From Granulibacter bethesdensis (GTDB lineage Bacteria > Pseudomonadota > Alphaproteobacteria > Acetobacterales > Acetobacteraceae), in the NCBI RefSeq assembly GCF_001889525.1, contig NZ_CP018192.1, positions 62,001 through 126,000 on the forward strand: a stretch of 64,000 bases of DNA, written 5' to 3'. Positions 44,282-53,810 of this stretch are shown here, piece after piece. Under the pieces are notes generated by a model. The model searched no databases. It was given only the letters and a program-made list of their open reading frames with translations, and had not been told where the DNA came from. The position numbers and the translations under genes were made by a program. Position 1 is the stretch's first letter. Each line of letters starts with the position of its first letter.

Positions 44282-44842
44282 CTGTGGTCGGCCGCCCGGC
44301 TGCCACAGGATATCAGTACCCGCGTTCAGGCGACGCGCCAAAATAAAAAGAAGATCGGACAGACGGTTGAGATAGCGGATGATTTCTCCATCCACGGTCT
44401 CGGTTCTGGTGAGGCTCATGACCCGCCGTTCAGCCCGTCTGGCGACCGTGCGGGCGAGATGAGCATGAGCTGCCCCTTCGGTGCCGCCCGGCAGGATAAA
44501 ACTGCGAAGAGGAGGCAGGCTCTGGTTCCAGTCCGTGGACCATGTGTCCAGCCTGGCGACTGCATCTTCCCCTATGCCTCGTGCGGGGGATGCGTTGTTC
44601 TGGGGGGAAGGAAAACATAGCACGGCACCAAGGTCGAACAGGTCGTTCTGAATAGCGTGCAGGATGATGCGCTCTGCCTCCGGCACATGCAGCGTCAGCA
44701 CGCCCAGCACGGCGTTGAGTTCATCGACCGCTCCAAGAGCCTCAATTCTGGCTGCATCTTTGGGCAGGCGGCTGCCATCGGCGAGGGAGGTCATGCCGCT
44801 ATCACCGCCGCGTGTCGTGACACGGTCTATTCTGATGCTCAT
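44270..44842 (-). CDS. pduO: Cob(I)alamin adenosyltransferase, PduO type
   Basis: 190 aa enzyme that adenosylates cob(I)alamin. The ATP site is near the N-terminus (TTRGGDSGMTSLADGSRLPK), and AHLARTVARRAERRVMSL and RYLNRLSDLLFILARRLN are the expected C-terminal helices. The full trimeric PduO fold is present. No cobalamin-synthesis genes are nearby; the enzyme would serve B12-dependent enzymes elsewhere in the genome. It lies 27 bases after tonB on the same strand. Confidence 0.94.
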   Translation of the reverse strand: MSIRIDRVTTRGGDSGMTSLADGSRLPKDAARIEALGAVDELNAVLGVLTLHVPEAERIILHAIQNDLFDLGAVLCFPSPQNNASPARGIGEDAVARLDTWSTDWNQSLPPLRSFILPGGTEGAAHAHLARTVARRAERRVMSLTRTETVDGEIIRYLNRLSDLLFILARRLNAGTDILWQPGGRPQKTG

Positions 44843-44869
44843 GGTCGTTCTCCCCTGTTTATACAGGTT

Positions 44870-45757
44870 TCAATGCGTCACGAAATTGACGGAAAAAGGG
44901 AAAATTGCCGAGACAGGGTGACCATCCTGCATGGCAGGGTGGAACCGCCATTTTTTCAGGGCCTGTAAGGTTGCCACATCCAGCATCGCGTAGCCGGAGC
45001 TGGAGATGATCTCAACCTCTCCAACCGAGCCATCCGGTTGAATGTGGATGATGGTATCGACCGTGCCATGCTCTCCCCTCAGCGCGGCTTCCCGTGGATA
45101 GGCCGGGGGTTTGTTGTGGAACTTTGCATCCGGTTTGGCGGGAATGACTGGCCCGGTTACGATTCCGGTGCCGCTATCGGGATCACCCAACCGGACTTCC
45201 GTGCTGCCGAGATCGGTTTGTTCCCATGACGGCGATGAAGACGAAGATGAAGACGGGGCAGGCGTTGCGGAGGGAGGGGCGCTGGCGGTTTTCTCCGGCT
45301 GTTTCGGCGCATCCTTGGGGGAAGGGGCCTGCACGGCGGCAGGAGGTGCTGGAACATCCCCGGCCATATCAGTCTGCGGCATTGCCACAGGGGGAGGTGG
45401 TGAAGGCGGCGGAGCCGTGGGAGTCGTTTTATCTGATGGCTGTTGAGACGGGGGCTGCGGAGCACCCCCAGCCTTCTGCGCGGCATCGCCGACGCTGGGC
45501 GTGTCCTGCACCACCATTTCAATCTGGGCCTGTGAAGGGGGCGTTTTCGGTGACGGTGGGGCCAGCCATCCGGCAGGAAGCCATTCCGGTGCTGTCAGGG
45601 CCGCGAGCAACAGCAGATGCAGCAGCAGCCCGGCCAGCAGCGCCCAGCCAAACCCCGTCCTAAAGGACGATGGCGCCCCCGTCCTAAAGGACAATGAGGC
45701 CCCCGTCCTAAAGGACGAGGATGCCGTTATGCTTTGCCTTGCTGTCAGGTTCGACAT
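44870..45757 (-). CDS. TonB family energy-transducing protein
   Basis: 295 aa with one N-terminal membrane segment (WALLAGLLLHLLLLAAL, residues about 38-54), a long Pro/Ser-rich periplasmic spacer (about residues 65-190), and a C-terminal TonB domain (PPAYPREAALRGEHGTVD, ATLQALKKWRFHPA). Links proton motive force to outer-membrane receptors. Before the membrane segment are three 8-residue repeats SFRTGA-type encoded by 24-bp tandem DNA. The start ATG 45757 overlaps the upstream CDF gene by 50 bases, which is unusual, but no later ATG or GTG is available before the membrane helix. Confidence 0.85.
   Translation of the reverse strand: MSNLTARQSITASSSFRTGASLSFRTGAPSSFRTGFGWALLAGLLLHLLLLAALTAPEWLPAGWLAPPSPKTPPSQAQIEMVVQDTPSVGDAAQKAGGAPQPPSQQPSDKTTPTAPPPSPPPPVAMPQTDMAGDVPAPPAAVQAPSPKDAPKQPEKTASAPPSATPAPSSSSSSSPSWEQTDLGSTEVRLGDPDSGTGIVTGPVIPAKPDAKFHNKPPAYPREAALRGEHGTVDTIIHIQPDGSVGEVEIISSSGYAMLDVATLQALKKWRFHPAMQDGHPVSAIFPFSVNFVTH
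45657..45716 (-). repeat. Three 24-bp tandem repeats with an inverted-repeat core, within tonB
   Basis: GTCCTAAAGGAC occurs at 45657-45668, 45681-45692 and 45705-45716, exactly 24 bases apart. Each copy is a 5-2-5 inverted repeat (GTCCT-AA-AGGAC). They lie in the N-terminal coding part of tonB; the third overlaps the last bases of the CDF gene. Confidence 0.92.
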
Positions 45758-46628
45758 GAATCGTGGTGACCAGATGCGCGATTTCCGCCTGGAGTGCGGC
45801 CTCCACCTTGTCGCATATGGTGTGCGCCTCGGAAACCGTCATATCGCCTGGCACGACGAGGTGGAACTGGAGGAATGTCCGCTGTCCCGAGCGTCTTGTG
45901 CGCAGGTCATGGGCTTCCAGCGCGCCTTCCGCATGCAGGCTGACCACGGATCGGATGCGCTCCAGCACATCCGGGGTGGGGGCCTCGTCCATCAGCCCTC
46001 CGACTGATTCCCTGATCAGCCGAAAGCCGGACCAAAGAATGTAGACGGCCACCAGGCCGGCCAGCAGTGGATCGAGAATCGGTTGCCCCACCAGCCACGC
46101 CCCCAGCAAGCCGGCCACCACCCCGGAGGAGGAGACCACGTCGTTCAGCAGATGGGAGGCATCGGCCTTCAGCGAAGGGGAATGGGTGCGCCGTGCCGTT
46201 TTCATCAGCCTCCAGCCCCACAGGCCGTTGAGCATGGTGGCGACGCCGTTCAGGGCTATGCCGGAAAGAGGAGCATCCAGCAGAATCCGGGGTTGCTGAA
46301 TCGCGTGCCAGACTTCCTGAAAAATGGCCATGGCGGCGACCAGAATCAGAGCCCCTTCCCCGACAGCAGCAAAAAATTCGATCTTGCCGTGACCATAAGG
46401 ATGGTTGTCGTCGGCCGGGCGCTGCGCATAGACCAGCGCCGCGAATGCCATCAGGGAGGCGGCGACATTAACGATGCTTTCCATAGCATCGGAAAACAAC
46501 GCGGTGCTGTTTGTCATGCGCCAGGCGAGCAGCTTCAGACCCAGGACGACAATGCCGATCACGATGGTGCCAGAGGCGACCATTTTCGTCCGGCGGCTTG
46601 AAGTCTCGTTATGCGCCGCCTGATCCAT
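45708..46628 (-). CDS. Cation diffusion facilitator (CDF) family metal exporter
   Basis: 306 aa with about six membrane helices and a C-terminal cytoplasmic domain. Metal-binding acidic positions are visible in LFSDAMESIVN (TM2) and DASHLLNDVVSS (TM5). The C-terminal part (VSLHAEGALEAHDLRTRRSG; HTICDKVEAAL) is the usual metallochaperone-like domain. Likely exports Zn2+, Fe2+ or another divalent cation in exchange for protons; specificity is not decided. Its end overlaps tonB by 50 bases. Confidence 0.92.
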   Translation of the reverse strand: MDQAAHNETSSRRTKMVASGTIVIGIVVLGLKLLAWRMTNSTALFSDAMESIVNVAASLMAFAALVYAQRPADDNHPYGHGKIEFFAAVGEGALILVAAMAIFQEVWHAIQQPRILLDAPLSGIALNGVATMLNGLWGWRLMKTARRTHSPSLKADASHLLNDVVSSSGVVAGLLGAWLVGQPILDPLLAGLVAVYILWSGFRLIRESVGGLMDEAPTPDVLERIRSVVSLHAEGALEAHDLRTRRSGQRTFLQFHLVVPGDMTVSEAHTICDKVEAALQAEIAHLVTTIHVEPDSKAKHNGILVL

Positions 46629-46746
46629 CAGCTGCTTCCCCTGGTCCTTGGGCAGCGCCTTAGCAGACGCCTCAGTTCTGTATCAACGATCGCAGACAGG
46701 TGGCGGGTGCAACCTTGACGCAGGGGGAGGGCGTGACCGGCGGCGG

Positions 46747-47778
46747 CTACTCATCCAGGCGGATGACGACCTTACCCAGATGGGTGGCGCTTTCCAGATG
46801 GCGATAGGCTGCCACTGCCTCGGCAAAAGGAAAGACGCGGTCAATCACTGGCTTGATCCGGTGTTGGCTGATGGCGATGTTCATCGCCTCGAACATTGCG
46901 CGGGAGCCGACATAGATGCCGCGCAGGGTCTGGGACCGGGCCATCAGAGGCATAGGGTTGATCTCGTTCTGACCGCTGAGTACGCCAATCAGATGGATCT
47001 GGCCGCCCAGCCGCGCGGCGCGGATGGATTGCCACAGTGTGCCGGCGCCGCCGACTTCCACAACGTGATCGACGCCAAGACCTCCGGTCAGGGCAGTTGC
47101 AGCCTTATGCCAGTCGGGCCGGCTGCGGTAATTAATGCCTTCATCGGCCCCCAGAGCCTGGGCGCGTGACAGCTTTTTGTCAGAGGAGGAGGTGGTAATC
47201 ACGCGCGCACCCGCTGCCTTGGCGAACTGGATCGCAAAGATGGAGACACCCCCGGTGCCCTGTGTCAGCACTGTCTGGCCTGGTTGAACAGGTGTGCTGC
47301 CGAACAGGGCGTGCCATGCTGTTACAGCGGCACAGGGCAGACAGGCTGCTTCTTCCCAGGAGAGATGGTCCGGGATGCGCACTAGCCCATCCTGTTCGAA
47401 CACCGCATATTCCGTCAGCACGCCGTGAATGGCGCCCCCGAGTGCGCTGGCCCCGTCCCGTTCGGTGATCGGGCCATCATGCCAGCTCTGGAAAAAGCAG
47501 GGGGCTACCCGGTCGCCGGGCTGAAAGCGGGTGACATCCTCCCCGGTTTCAATGACCTCGCCTGCCCCGTCGGAGAGGGGGATCAGATCAGGTGGTACCG
47601 GACTGAGGGGATACTGTCCGCGTGCGACCAGAAGATCACGATAGTTCAGGGAGGCCGCCCTCAGCCGTACCAGCACTTGTCCTCGGCGAGGTTTCGGTTC
47701 CGGGGCCTCGGTCGTGTAAAGACTGTCAAATCCCTGAGGGACGATTCCGTGCGGGCCGGGCAGGCGGTATAGCTTCAT
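46747..47778 (-). CDS. Quinone-oxidoreductase-like MDR family protein
   Basis: 343-aa medium-chain dehydrogenase/reductase. It has the QOR-type N-terminus (LRAASLNYRDLLVARGQYPL), the nucleotide fold with TQGTGGVSIFAIQFAKAAGA near residue 170, and GLGVDHVVEVGGAGT. The zinc-ligand cysteines of classical alcohol dehydrogenases are not seen, so it is probably a zinc-free NAD(P)H oxidoreductase. Substrate unknown. It stands alone between the CDF gene and a divergent PH-domain gene. Confidence 0.88.
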   Translation of the reverse strand: MKLYRLPGPHGIVPQGFDSLYTTEAPEPKPRRGQVLVRLRAASLNYRDLLVARGQYPLSPVPPDLIPLSDGAGEVIETGEDVTRFQPGDRVAPCFFQSWHDGPITERDGASALGGAIHGVLTEYAVFEQDGLVRIPDHLSWEEAACLPCAAVTAWHALFGSTPVQPGQTVLTQGTGGVSIFAIQFAKAAGARVITTSSSDKKLSRAQALGADEGINYRSRPDWHKAATALTGGLGVDHVVEVGGAGTLWQSIRAARLGGQIHLIGVLSGQNEINPMPLMARSQTLRGIYVGSRAMFEAMNIAISQHRIKPVIDRVFPFAEAVAAYRHLESATHLGKVVIRLDE

Positions 47779-47866
47779 AAGAGCTCTCCGATTCTCGTGG
47801 TGACATGCAGGGGTTGCCCGGGGGCAGCAGGATGGCGATCAGGCAGTATGGCAGGCGGGCCGGATA

Positions 47867-48337
47867 ATGGCGACTTATGTCAGGTCAATTCTGCAGGATG
47901 ACGAATATGTGCTGTTCGTTACTCGCTTGCACTGGGTGATCTATGCGCGGGCCATGGTTTGTATCATGGCGGCTCCGCTTCTGTCGGGAACCCTGGCCGG
48001 AGCAGTAGAGAGTCAGGGTATGCGTACGCTCGCGCTAGGGGGCGGATTGGTTCTTATGGCACTCGGCCTATATGCCGCGCTGAAGGCGTGGTGGAGGCGG
48101 TACGGGACAGAAATCGTGGTGACGGATCGCCGTGTGATCCACAAACAGGGCGTGCTGGTGCGTCGGACCGTGGATATGAATGCTGTCAGAATTGAATCCG
48201 TGGATGTGGAGCAAGGGCTGGTGGGCCGTTGGCTGGGCTATGGCGATGTGACGTTACGCGGCACCGGTGGCGGTATGGAGACTATTCGCCGTGTCGCGAG
48301 GCCGCTCGATCTGCGTAACGCGGCGCTGGCGGAATGA
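47867..48337 (+). CDS. Bacterial PH-domain membrane protein
   Basis: 156 aa with two membrane segments (AMVCIMAAPLLSGTLAG and LALGGGLVLMALGLYAAL) and a C-terminal bPH2 domain (TEIVVTDRRVIHKQGVLVRR, IESVDVEQGLVGRWLGYGDV). Family function is unknown. It overlaps the RluA gene by four bases (ATGA), hence cotranscribed and coupled. Confidence 0.88.
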   Translation: MATYVRSILQDDEYVLFVTRLHWVIYARAMVCIMAAPLLSGTLAGAVESQGMRTLALGGGLVLMALGLYAALKAWWRRYGTEIVVTDRRVIHKQGVLVRRTVDMNAVRIESVDVEQGLVGRWLGYGDVTLRGTGGGMETIRRVARPLDLRNAALAE

Positions 48338-49014
48338 CACCCCGGGATTTGCTCCGGGCGGGGCCGGATATTCTCTATCAGGACCAGCATTTTGTGGTGC
48401 TTAATAAACCGGCCGGGCTGCCCGCGCATGCCGGTCCTGCGGGAGGCCCAAGTGTGGAGGACTGGTTTCCCCTGCTTTCCCGCCGCAAGGAGGGGCCATG
48501 GCTGGCGCATCGGCTGGATACGGATACCAGTGGCTGCCTGATCATCGCGCTGCGCAAAACGCCGCTGCTGGAGGCGCAGGCCATGTTCGCGAAGGGGCAG
48601 GCCGGCAAACGCTACTGGGCGGTGGTGCGGGGGGCGCCTCCGGCAGCGGAGGGCCGGATCGACCGCAAGCTGAGCCGTCGTAGCGAGAGCGGAGAAGCCG
48701 GCCGCGGGCGCTGGCGTATGGTGGAGGATGCACAGGGGCAGTCAGCCTCCACATCATGGCGTGTCATGGAGCAGCAGCATGGTCTTAGCTGGCTGGAACT
48801 GTCGCCCTTGACCGGACGGACGCATCAGCTGCGTGTCCATTGCGCCCTGCTTGGCTGCCCGATTCTGGGCGATCCTGTTTACGGTGACGGCAAGAATGCA
48901 CCGCTTTGTCTGCTGGCATGCGAAATTCGCCTGCCCCTGGACCCGGTCATGATAGTGCGGGCACCTGTGCCAGCGCATATGCAGCGGTACGGATTCAGCT
49001 TCCCATCCCCATAA
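48334..49014 (+). CDS. RluA-family pseudouridine synthase
   Basis: 226 aa. It has VLNKPAGLPAHAGPAGG and the catalytic Asp in HRLDTDTSGCLIIAL near residue 62, plus GRTHQLRVHCALLG and GDPVYG near the C-terminus. It lacks an S4 domain, and its short length points to the RluA/RluC-like group acting on rRNA or tRNA; the exact uridine is unknown. Confidence 0.92.
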   Translation: MTPRDLLRAGPDILYQDQHFVVLNKPAGLPAHAGPAGGPSVEDWFPLLSRRKEGPWLAHRLDTDTSGCLIIALRKTPLLEAQAMFAKGQAGKRYWAVVRGAPPAAEGRIDRKLSRRSESGEAGRGRWRMVEDAQGQSASTSWRVMEQQHGLSWLELSPLTGRTHQLRVHCALLGCPILGDPVYGDGKNAPLCLLACEIRLPLDPVMIVRAPVPAHMQRYGFSFPSP

Positions 49015-49329
49015 GACAGTATTGTACAATACAGGGAATGGCTTCTTGCTTTAATATGAATATAATTTTTAATAATATCCGTATTGTTCGGAGCATTCTG
49101 TAATTTTTAAATCTGATGTCTGATGTAAATTTTCAGAACCGAAGTATACCAGAATTAAAAATCCCTGTCAGACTTTTAAATCATTCGTTGAATAGCAGCC
49201 ATAAATTTGAAACTGTCAGCACTGTCCGCGTCCAGACCATGAAAAAATTCAAAAGCTCGCTTGCCGGGGATCGTCAGGGCTGCAATGACTAGAACCGTTT
49301 GAATAAGACTTTTCAGGAGTGCGGGCTTC
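49015..49329 (+). promoter_or_regulatory. AT-rich upstream region of the rfb operon
   Basis: 315 bases, AT-rich in its first half and without a gene. It should contain the promoter of rfbBACD; several A/T runs could be -10 boxes and no single one is convincing. A CAGGAG lies about 10 bases before the rfbB ATG. Confidence 0.5.
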
Positions 49330-50379
49330 ATGCGGATTCTGGTTACGGGTGGATGCGGCTTTATTGGCTCGGCCGTCATACGGCATCTGATCCGTGATAC
49401 CGCTCACAGCGTGGTGAACGTCGACAAAATGACGTATGCCGCCTCCGAAGATGCGCTGGAGGAGGCTCTGACCGATCCTCGCCATACGCTGGTGAAGGCC
49501 GATATCTGTGATGCAGCGGCCATTGCGCAGGTGTTTGCCACCCATCGCCCGGATGCGGTGATGCATCTGGCGGCGGAATCCCATGTTGACCGCTCCATCG
49601 ACGGCCCGGCCCAGTTCGTGCAGACCAATGTGGTCGGTACCCTCGTCATGCTGGAAGCTGCCCGCGAACATTGGGCGAAACACCGCCCTGAAGGGGGCGG
49701 TCGCTTCCATCATATCTCCACCGATGAAGTGTTCGGAGCGCTGGAAAATGGCGATCCTCCGTTCACCGAAACGACTTCCTATGATCCGCGCAGCCCGTAT
49801 TCGGCGAGCAAGGCGGGGTCGGACCATCTGGTCCGTGCATGGCAGCACACGTACGCAATGCCGACTTTCGTTTCCAACACCACCAATAATTACGGCCCAT
49901 GGCAGTTCCCGGAAAAGTTGATCCCGCTGGTGACGCTCAATGCGTTGGAAGGGAAGGAGCTGCCGGTGTATGGCGACGGCTCCAACCAGCGTGACTGGCT
50001 CTATGTTGATGACCACGCCGAGGCCTTGGTGCGGACGCTGGAGCGGGGTGAGCCGGGTGGCACATACGCCATCGGTGCCCGTCAGCCACGCAGTAATCTC
50101 GAGGTCGTGCGCACCATCTGTGCCGTGCTGGACGAACTTGTCCCTGACGCGGGTGGAAAGCGTGAACGCCTGATCCGGTTCGTGACCGACCGGCCCGGCC
50201 ATGATTTCCGTTATGAGATAGACCCATCCCGCGCGGAGGCCGCGCTGGACTGGAAAGCACCCCATGATTTCGAAAAAGGTATCCGCCGTACCGTGCAATG
50301 GTATCTGGATCATCGCGCGTGGTGGGAAGGGATTCGCAGTGGCCGCTATGCCGGCCAGCGTCTGGGAACAGCGAGCTGA
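49330..50379 (+). CDS. rfbB: dTDP-glucose 4,6-dehydratase
   Basis: Second step of dTDP-L-rhamnose synthesis. 349 aa extended SDR: NAD site ILVTGGCGFIGSAVIRHL at the N-terminus, AAESHVDRSIDGP, the ISTDEVFG motif, and YSASKAGSDHLVRAW with catalytic Tyr/Lys near residue 157. First of four contiguous rfb genes. Confidence 0.97.
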   Translation: MRILVTGGCGFIGSAVIRHLIRDTAHSVVNVDKMTYAASEDALEEALTDPRHTLVKADICDAAAIAQVFATHRPDAVMHLAAESHVDRSIDGPAQFVQTNVVGTLVMLEAAREHWAKHRPEGGGRFHHISTDEVFGALENGDPPFTETTSYDPRSPYSASKAGSDHLVRAWQHTYAMPTFVSNTTNNYGPWQFPEKLIPLVTLNALEGKELPVYGDGSNQRDWLYVDDHAEALVRTLERGEPGGTYAIGARQPRSNLEVVRTICAVLDELVPDAGGKRERLIRFVTDRPGHDFRYEIDPSRAEAALDWKAPHDFEKGIRRTVQWYLDHRAWWEGIRSGRYAGQRLGTAS

Positions 50380-50382
50380 GTC

Positions 50383-51258
50383 ATGAAAAAAGGCATCATT
50401 CTCGCCGGTGGCTCCGGTACACGCCTGCACCCGATGACCCTGGCTGCCAGCAAGCAATTGCTACCGGTTTATGATAAGCCGATGATCTATTATCCGCTGT
50501 CCACGCTGATGCTGGCGGGGATACGCGATATACTGATCATCTCCACCCCGGAGGATCTACCGCAATTCCAGCGCCTGCTGGGCACGGGGGAGCGGTTCGG
50601 AGTCAAGTTCAACTATGCCGTGCAGCCCAAGCCTGAAGGGCTGGCGCAGGCATTCCTGATTGGGCGGGATTGGCTGGAAGGTCAGGCCTGTGCGCTGGCG
50701 CTCGGCGACAATCTCATTTTCGCCGATCACCTATCGGTCATGCTGCGCGCCGCCGCCAGCCGTCCGGAAGGGGCGACTGTATTCGCCTATCGTGTGCGAG
50801 ATCCGGAACGCTACGGTGTCGTGTCGTTCGATGATGCCGGGCGGGCACTGGAAATCGTGGAAAAACCGGCGGCCCCTCAATCAAACTGGGCGGTGACTGG
50901 TTTGTATTTCTATGATGAAAAAGTGTCGGAATACGCGGCGGCGGTGAAACCCTCCCCCCGCGGAGAACTGGAAATCACCGATATCAATCGGATGTATCTC
51001 GAAAGCCATACGCTGCATGTGGAGCGCCTGGGCCGTGGTTGTGCGTGGCTTGATGCCGGAACATGTGACTCCCTGCTGCATGCCGCGACCTTCGTGCAGA
51101 CCATTCAGGATCGGCAGGGTCTGCTGGTGGGCTGTCCGGAAGAGGTTGCCTTCCGGATGGGCTTTATCGATGCGGATCAGCTGAAGGCGCAGGCGCGTCT
51201 GCTTGCGAAAACCGAGCTGGGCCGCCTGCTGGCCGAGCTGGTCGAAGGGGCGCAGTAA
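50383..51258 (+). CDS. rfbA: Glucose-1-phosphate thymidylyltransferase
   Basis: First step of dTDP-L-rhamnose synthesis. 291 aa with nucleotide site [16 protein letters not shown] at the start, [16 protein letters not shown], and [10 protein letters not shown]. It begins 3 bases after rfbB. Length and motifs match RmlA. Confidence 0.97.
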   Translation: MKKGIILAGGSGTRLHPMTLAASKQLLPVYDKPMIYYPLSTLMLAGIRDILIISTPEDLPQFQRLLGTGERFGVKFNYAVQPKPEGLAQAFLIGRDWLEGQACALALGDNLIFADHLSVMLRAAASRPEGATVFAYRVRDPERYGVVSFDDAGRALEIVEKPAAPQSNWAVTGLYFYDEKVSEYAAAVKPSPRGELEITDINRMYLESHTLHVERLGRGCAWLDAGTCDSLLHAATFVQTIQDRQGLLVGCPEEVAFRMGFIDADQLKAQARLLAKTELGRLLAELVEGAQ

Positions 51259-51311
51259 GCGCTTTTTCTGTCTGTTGATTCTCTGGATGACCGACATAAT
51301 TCAGGTGTGCG

Positions 51312-51878
51312 ATGAAATTCGAACGGCTGGCTATCCCTGAGGTGATTTTGGTGACGCCGGACCGGTTCGGCGATAATCGGGGATTTTTCTCCGAGACCTA
51401 TCAGCATCGCAAATACGCTGAAGGCGGGATCGCCGGAACTTTTGTTCAGGACAATCACAGCCTGTCTGCCCAGCGTGGCACTATTCGTGGCCTGCATTGT
51501 CAGGTGGCGCCGAATGTGCAGGGCAAGCTGGTCCGCTGCGTGCGGGGAGCGATCTGGGATGTCGCTGTGGATGCGCGCACTGGCTCCCCGACTTACGGCC
51601 AGTGGGTGGCGGCGGAGCTATCGGCGGAGAACTGGCAGCAGCTCTGGGTTCCCGGCGGCTTTCTGCATGCATTCTGCACGCTCCAGCCGGATACGGAAGT
51701 CATTTACAAGGTCACCGGCGATTACGATAAATCCGCCGAGCGCGGCGTGATCTGGAACGATGCGGAACTGAACCTGCCCTGGCCCGTTGCGCCCGAAGAG
51801 GTTGTGACATCCGAGAAAGATCTCCAGTTGCCGCCTTTCTCGGCGGCAAAAGGCTGGTTCACCTACGGGGAGCAGTGA
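51312..51878 (+). CDS. rfbC: dTDP-4-dehydrorhamnose 3,5-epimerase
   Basis: 188-aa cupin-fold epimerase. Visible motifs are FVQDNHSLSAQRGTIRGLHC with the catalytic His, and WVPGGFLHAFCTL. It overlaps rfbD by four bases. Standard length. Confidence 0.96.
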   Translation: MKFERLAIPEVILVTPDRFGDNRGFFSETYQHRKYAEGGIAGTFVQDNHSLSAQRGTIRGLHCQVAPNVQGKLVRCVRGAIWDVAVDARTGSPTYGQWVAAELSAENWQQLWVPGGFLHAFCTLQPDTEVIYKVTGDYDKSAERGVIWNDAELNLPWPVAPEEVVTSEKDLQLPPFSAAKGWFTYGEQ

Positions 51879-52780
51879 GCATGAGCGGCCCTATTCTGGT
51901 GACGGGTGGCAGCGGTCAGGTCGCCCTTGCGCTTGAGGAAGCCGCGAAGGCACGAGATGTTTCTGTCCGACGGGTAGGGCGGCCGGAATTCGATTTCGAC
52001 CGTCCAGACTCGATTGAAACCGTGTTTCGTGAGGTATCACCTTCCTTGGTGGTCAATGCGGCCGCCTATACGACGGTCGATGCGGCCGAGAGTGATGTCG
52101 CGGCGGCGGAGCGTGCCAATCGCGACGGTCCCGCCCGGCTGGCCGAGCTATGCGCGGTGGCGGGGATTCCGCTGATTCACATCTCCACTGATTACGTGTT
52201 CGACGGCAGCAAAGGTGCGCCGTATGTGGAGACCGATCCAACCAACCCGACCGGTGTCTATGGCCGGACCAAGCTGGCGGGGGAGGATGCGGTGCTGGCC
52301 ACCTGCCGTCAGGCCATCGTGCTGCGTACCGCGTGGGTCGTGTCCCATACCGGCAAGAATTTCGTGAAAACAATGCTGAATGCCGCCCGCAAGACCGACA
52401 CATTGCGGGTGGTAGCCGATCAGCAGGGCAATCCCACCAGCGCCGCCGATCTGGCGGAAGCCATTCTCGACATCGCGAAAAAGCTGGAAAAAGGCTGGAA
52501 CGACACCTATTTCGGCCCGACCCATGCGGCTGGAACCGGTGCCACCACCTGGCATGGTCTGGCGGAAGCGGTGTTCGAACAGGCGGCGAAGCATGGTGCT
52601 CCCCGGCCTGCCGTGCATCCTATCAAGACGTCTGACTGGCCGACCCCGGCCCGTCGCCCGGCTGATTCCCGGCTGGACTGCACGCGGCTGGAAACGGTGT
52701 TCGGGGTGCGCATGCCGGACTGGCAGGGCAGCATCGCACTTATCGTTGATCAACTCAGCACGGAAGGCGCGCCGGGCTGA
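51875..52780 (+). CDS. rfbD: dTDP-4-dehydrorhamnose reductase
   Basis: Final step of dTDP-L-rhamnose synthesis. 301 aa with ILVTGGSGQVALALEE, NAAAYTTVDAAESD, STDYVFDGSKGAPY, and YGRTKLAGE as the catalytic Tyr/Lys. The ATG overlaps the rfbC stop. Confidence 0.96.
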   Translation: MSMSGPILVTGGSGQVALALEEAAKARDVSVRRVGRPEFDFDRPDSIETVFREVSPSLVVNAAAYTTVDAAESDVAAAERANRDGPARLAELCAVAGIPLIHISTDYVFDGSKGAPYVETDPTNPTGVYGRTKLAGEDAVLATCRQAIVLRTAWVVSHTGKNFVKTMLNAARKTDTLRVVADQQGNPTSAADLAEAILDIAKKLEKGWNDTYFGPTHAAGTGATTWHGLAEAVFEQAAKHGAPRPAVHPIKTSDWPTPARRPADSRLDCTRLETVFGVRMPDWQGSIALIVDQLSTEGAPG

Positions 52781-52785
52781 CCGGA

Positions 52786-53730
52786 TTGAGCACGGCCGAA
52801 CCGCCTGTCGCCATTTTGCTGGCGACCTATCAGGGTGCCCGCTACCTGCCGGAGCAGCTGGATAGTCTGCTGGAGCAGACTTATCAGAACTGGGTGCTGT
52901 TCTGGCGGGATGACGGTTCCACCGATGCGACCATTGCCGTGATGGACGCATTTGCGGCAAAGGCCGGGCCGGAGCGGTGCCGCCATGCCGGAGGTCCATC
53001 CGGATTGGGGGCATGCGGCAGCTTCATGTGGTTGCTGTGCCATGCCCATGCGGCGATGCCGGAGGCCCTGCTGGCCTTTTGCGATCAGGACGATGTCTGG
53101 CTGCCCCAGAAGCTGGCACGCGCCATAGCGCGGATACAGATGCTTGATCCCCATATGGCCGGTCTGTATTGCGCACGGCAGAGGCTGGTGGATGGTGATC
53201 TGAAGCTTCTCTCTGTTTCTCCCCCCTTTGATCCGGGGCTGGAGCAAACCCTGTCATTGCCGCGGGCACTGGCGCAGAATGTCGTGACCGGATGCACGGC
53301 GGTGCTGACCCCTGCATTGGGCTCGCTGATGCTGGTCAGGCCTCCGCCGGAAGATGGCATGCATGACTGGTGGGCCTTCATTCTCACGGCCGGTTGTGGC
53401 GGTGTGCTCATGACCGATGACAAGGCCGTCATGCTTTACCGGCAGCATCAGGATAATACGGTGGGGGCCCCTTCCTCGACGCTGGTACGGGCTATTGCAG
53501 CGTTGCGTCGTGGACCGCGGCGTTTCATGACCCTGTTCCGGCAGCATCTGGCCGTGCTGGCAGAGATGGAAACCTGCCTTACTCCTTCCGCCCGCAACGA
53601 TCTGGCGCGGATGCGGCATGCCATGCTGGGCGGCCCGATCTCCCGGGTCCGCGGGTGGTTTATCCCCGGACTGCGTCGCCATGGCCTGGCCGAGACCTGG
53701 CTGTTCCGCTTGTGGTTTCTGCTCGGCTGA
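52786..53730 (+). CDS. Glycosyltransferase family 2 (probable rhamnosyltransferase)
   Basis: 314 aa GT-A fold enzyme. It starts at TTG 52786, 5 bases after rfbD. Motifs: ILLATYQGARYLPEQLDSLL, WRDDGSTDATIAVMDAF, and the metal-binding FCDQDDVWLPQKL near residue 100. Contiguity with rfbBACD makes it a likely user of dTDP-L-rhamnose; acceptor unknown. Confidence 0.88.
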   Translation: MSTAEPPVAILLATYQGARYLPEQLDSLLEQTYQNWVLFWRDDGSTDATIAVMDAFAAKAGPERCRHAGGPSGLGACGSFMWLLCHAHAAMPEALLAFCDQDDVWLPQKLARAIARIQMLDPHMAGLYCARQRLVDGDLKLLSVSPPFDPGLEQTLSLPRALAQNVVTGCTAVLTPALGSLMLVRPPPEDGMHDWWAFILTAGCGGVLMTDDKAVMLYRQHQDNTVGAPSSTLVRAIAALRRGPRRFMTLFRQHLAVLAEMETCLTPSARNDLARMRHAMLGGPISRVRGWFIPGLRRHGLAETWLFRLWFLLG

Positions 53731-53810
53731 CGGGGGTCGTGGCGCACTCTTGACGATGTCACGACGGGTCGCACCTAATCTCCGGGTGCTTGATGGAGCA
53801 GGAAAAGACG

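Noticed and set aside
49249-50457. A 402-codon frame on the minus strand opposite rfbB
   Set aside because: Shadow of rfbB; no ribosome site or domain.
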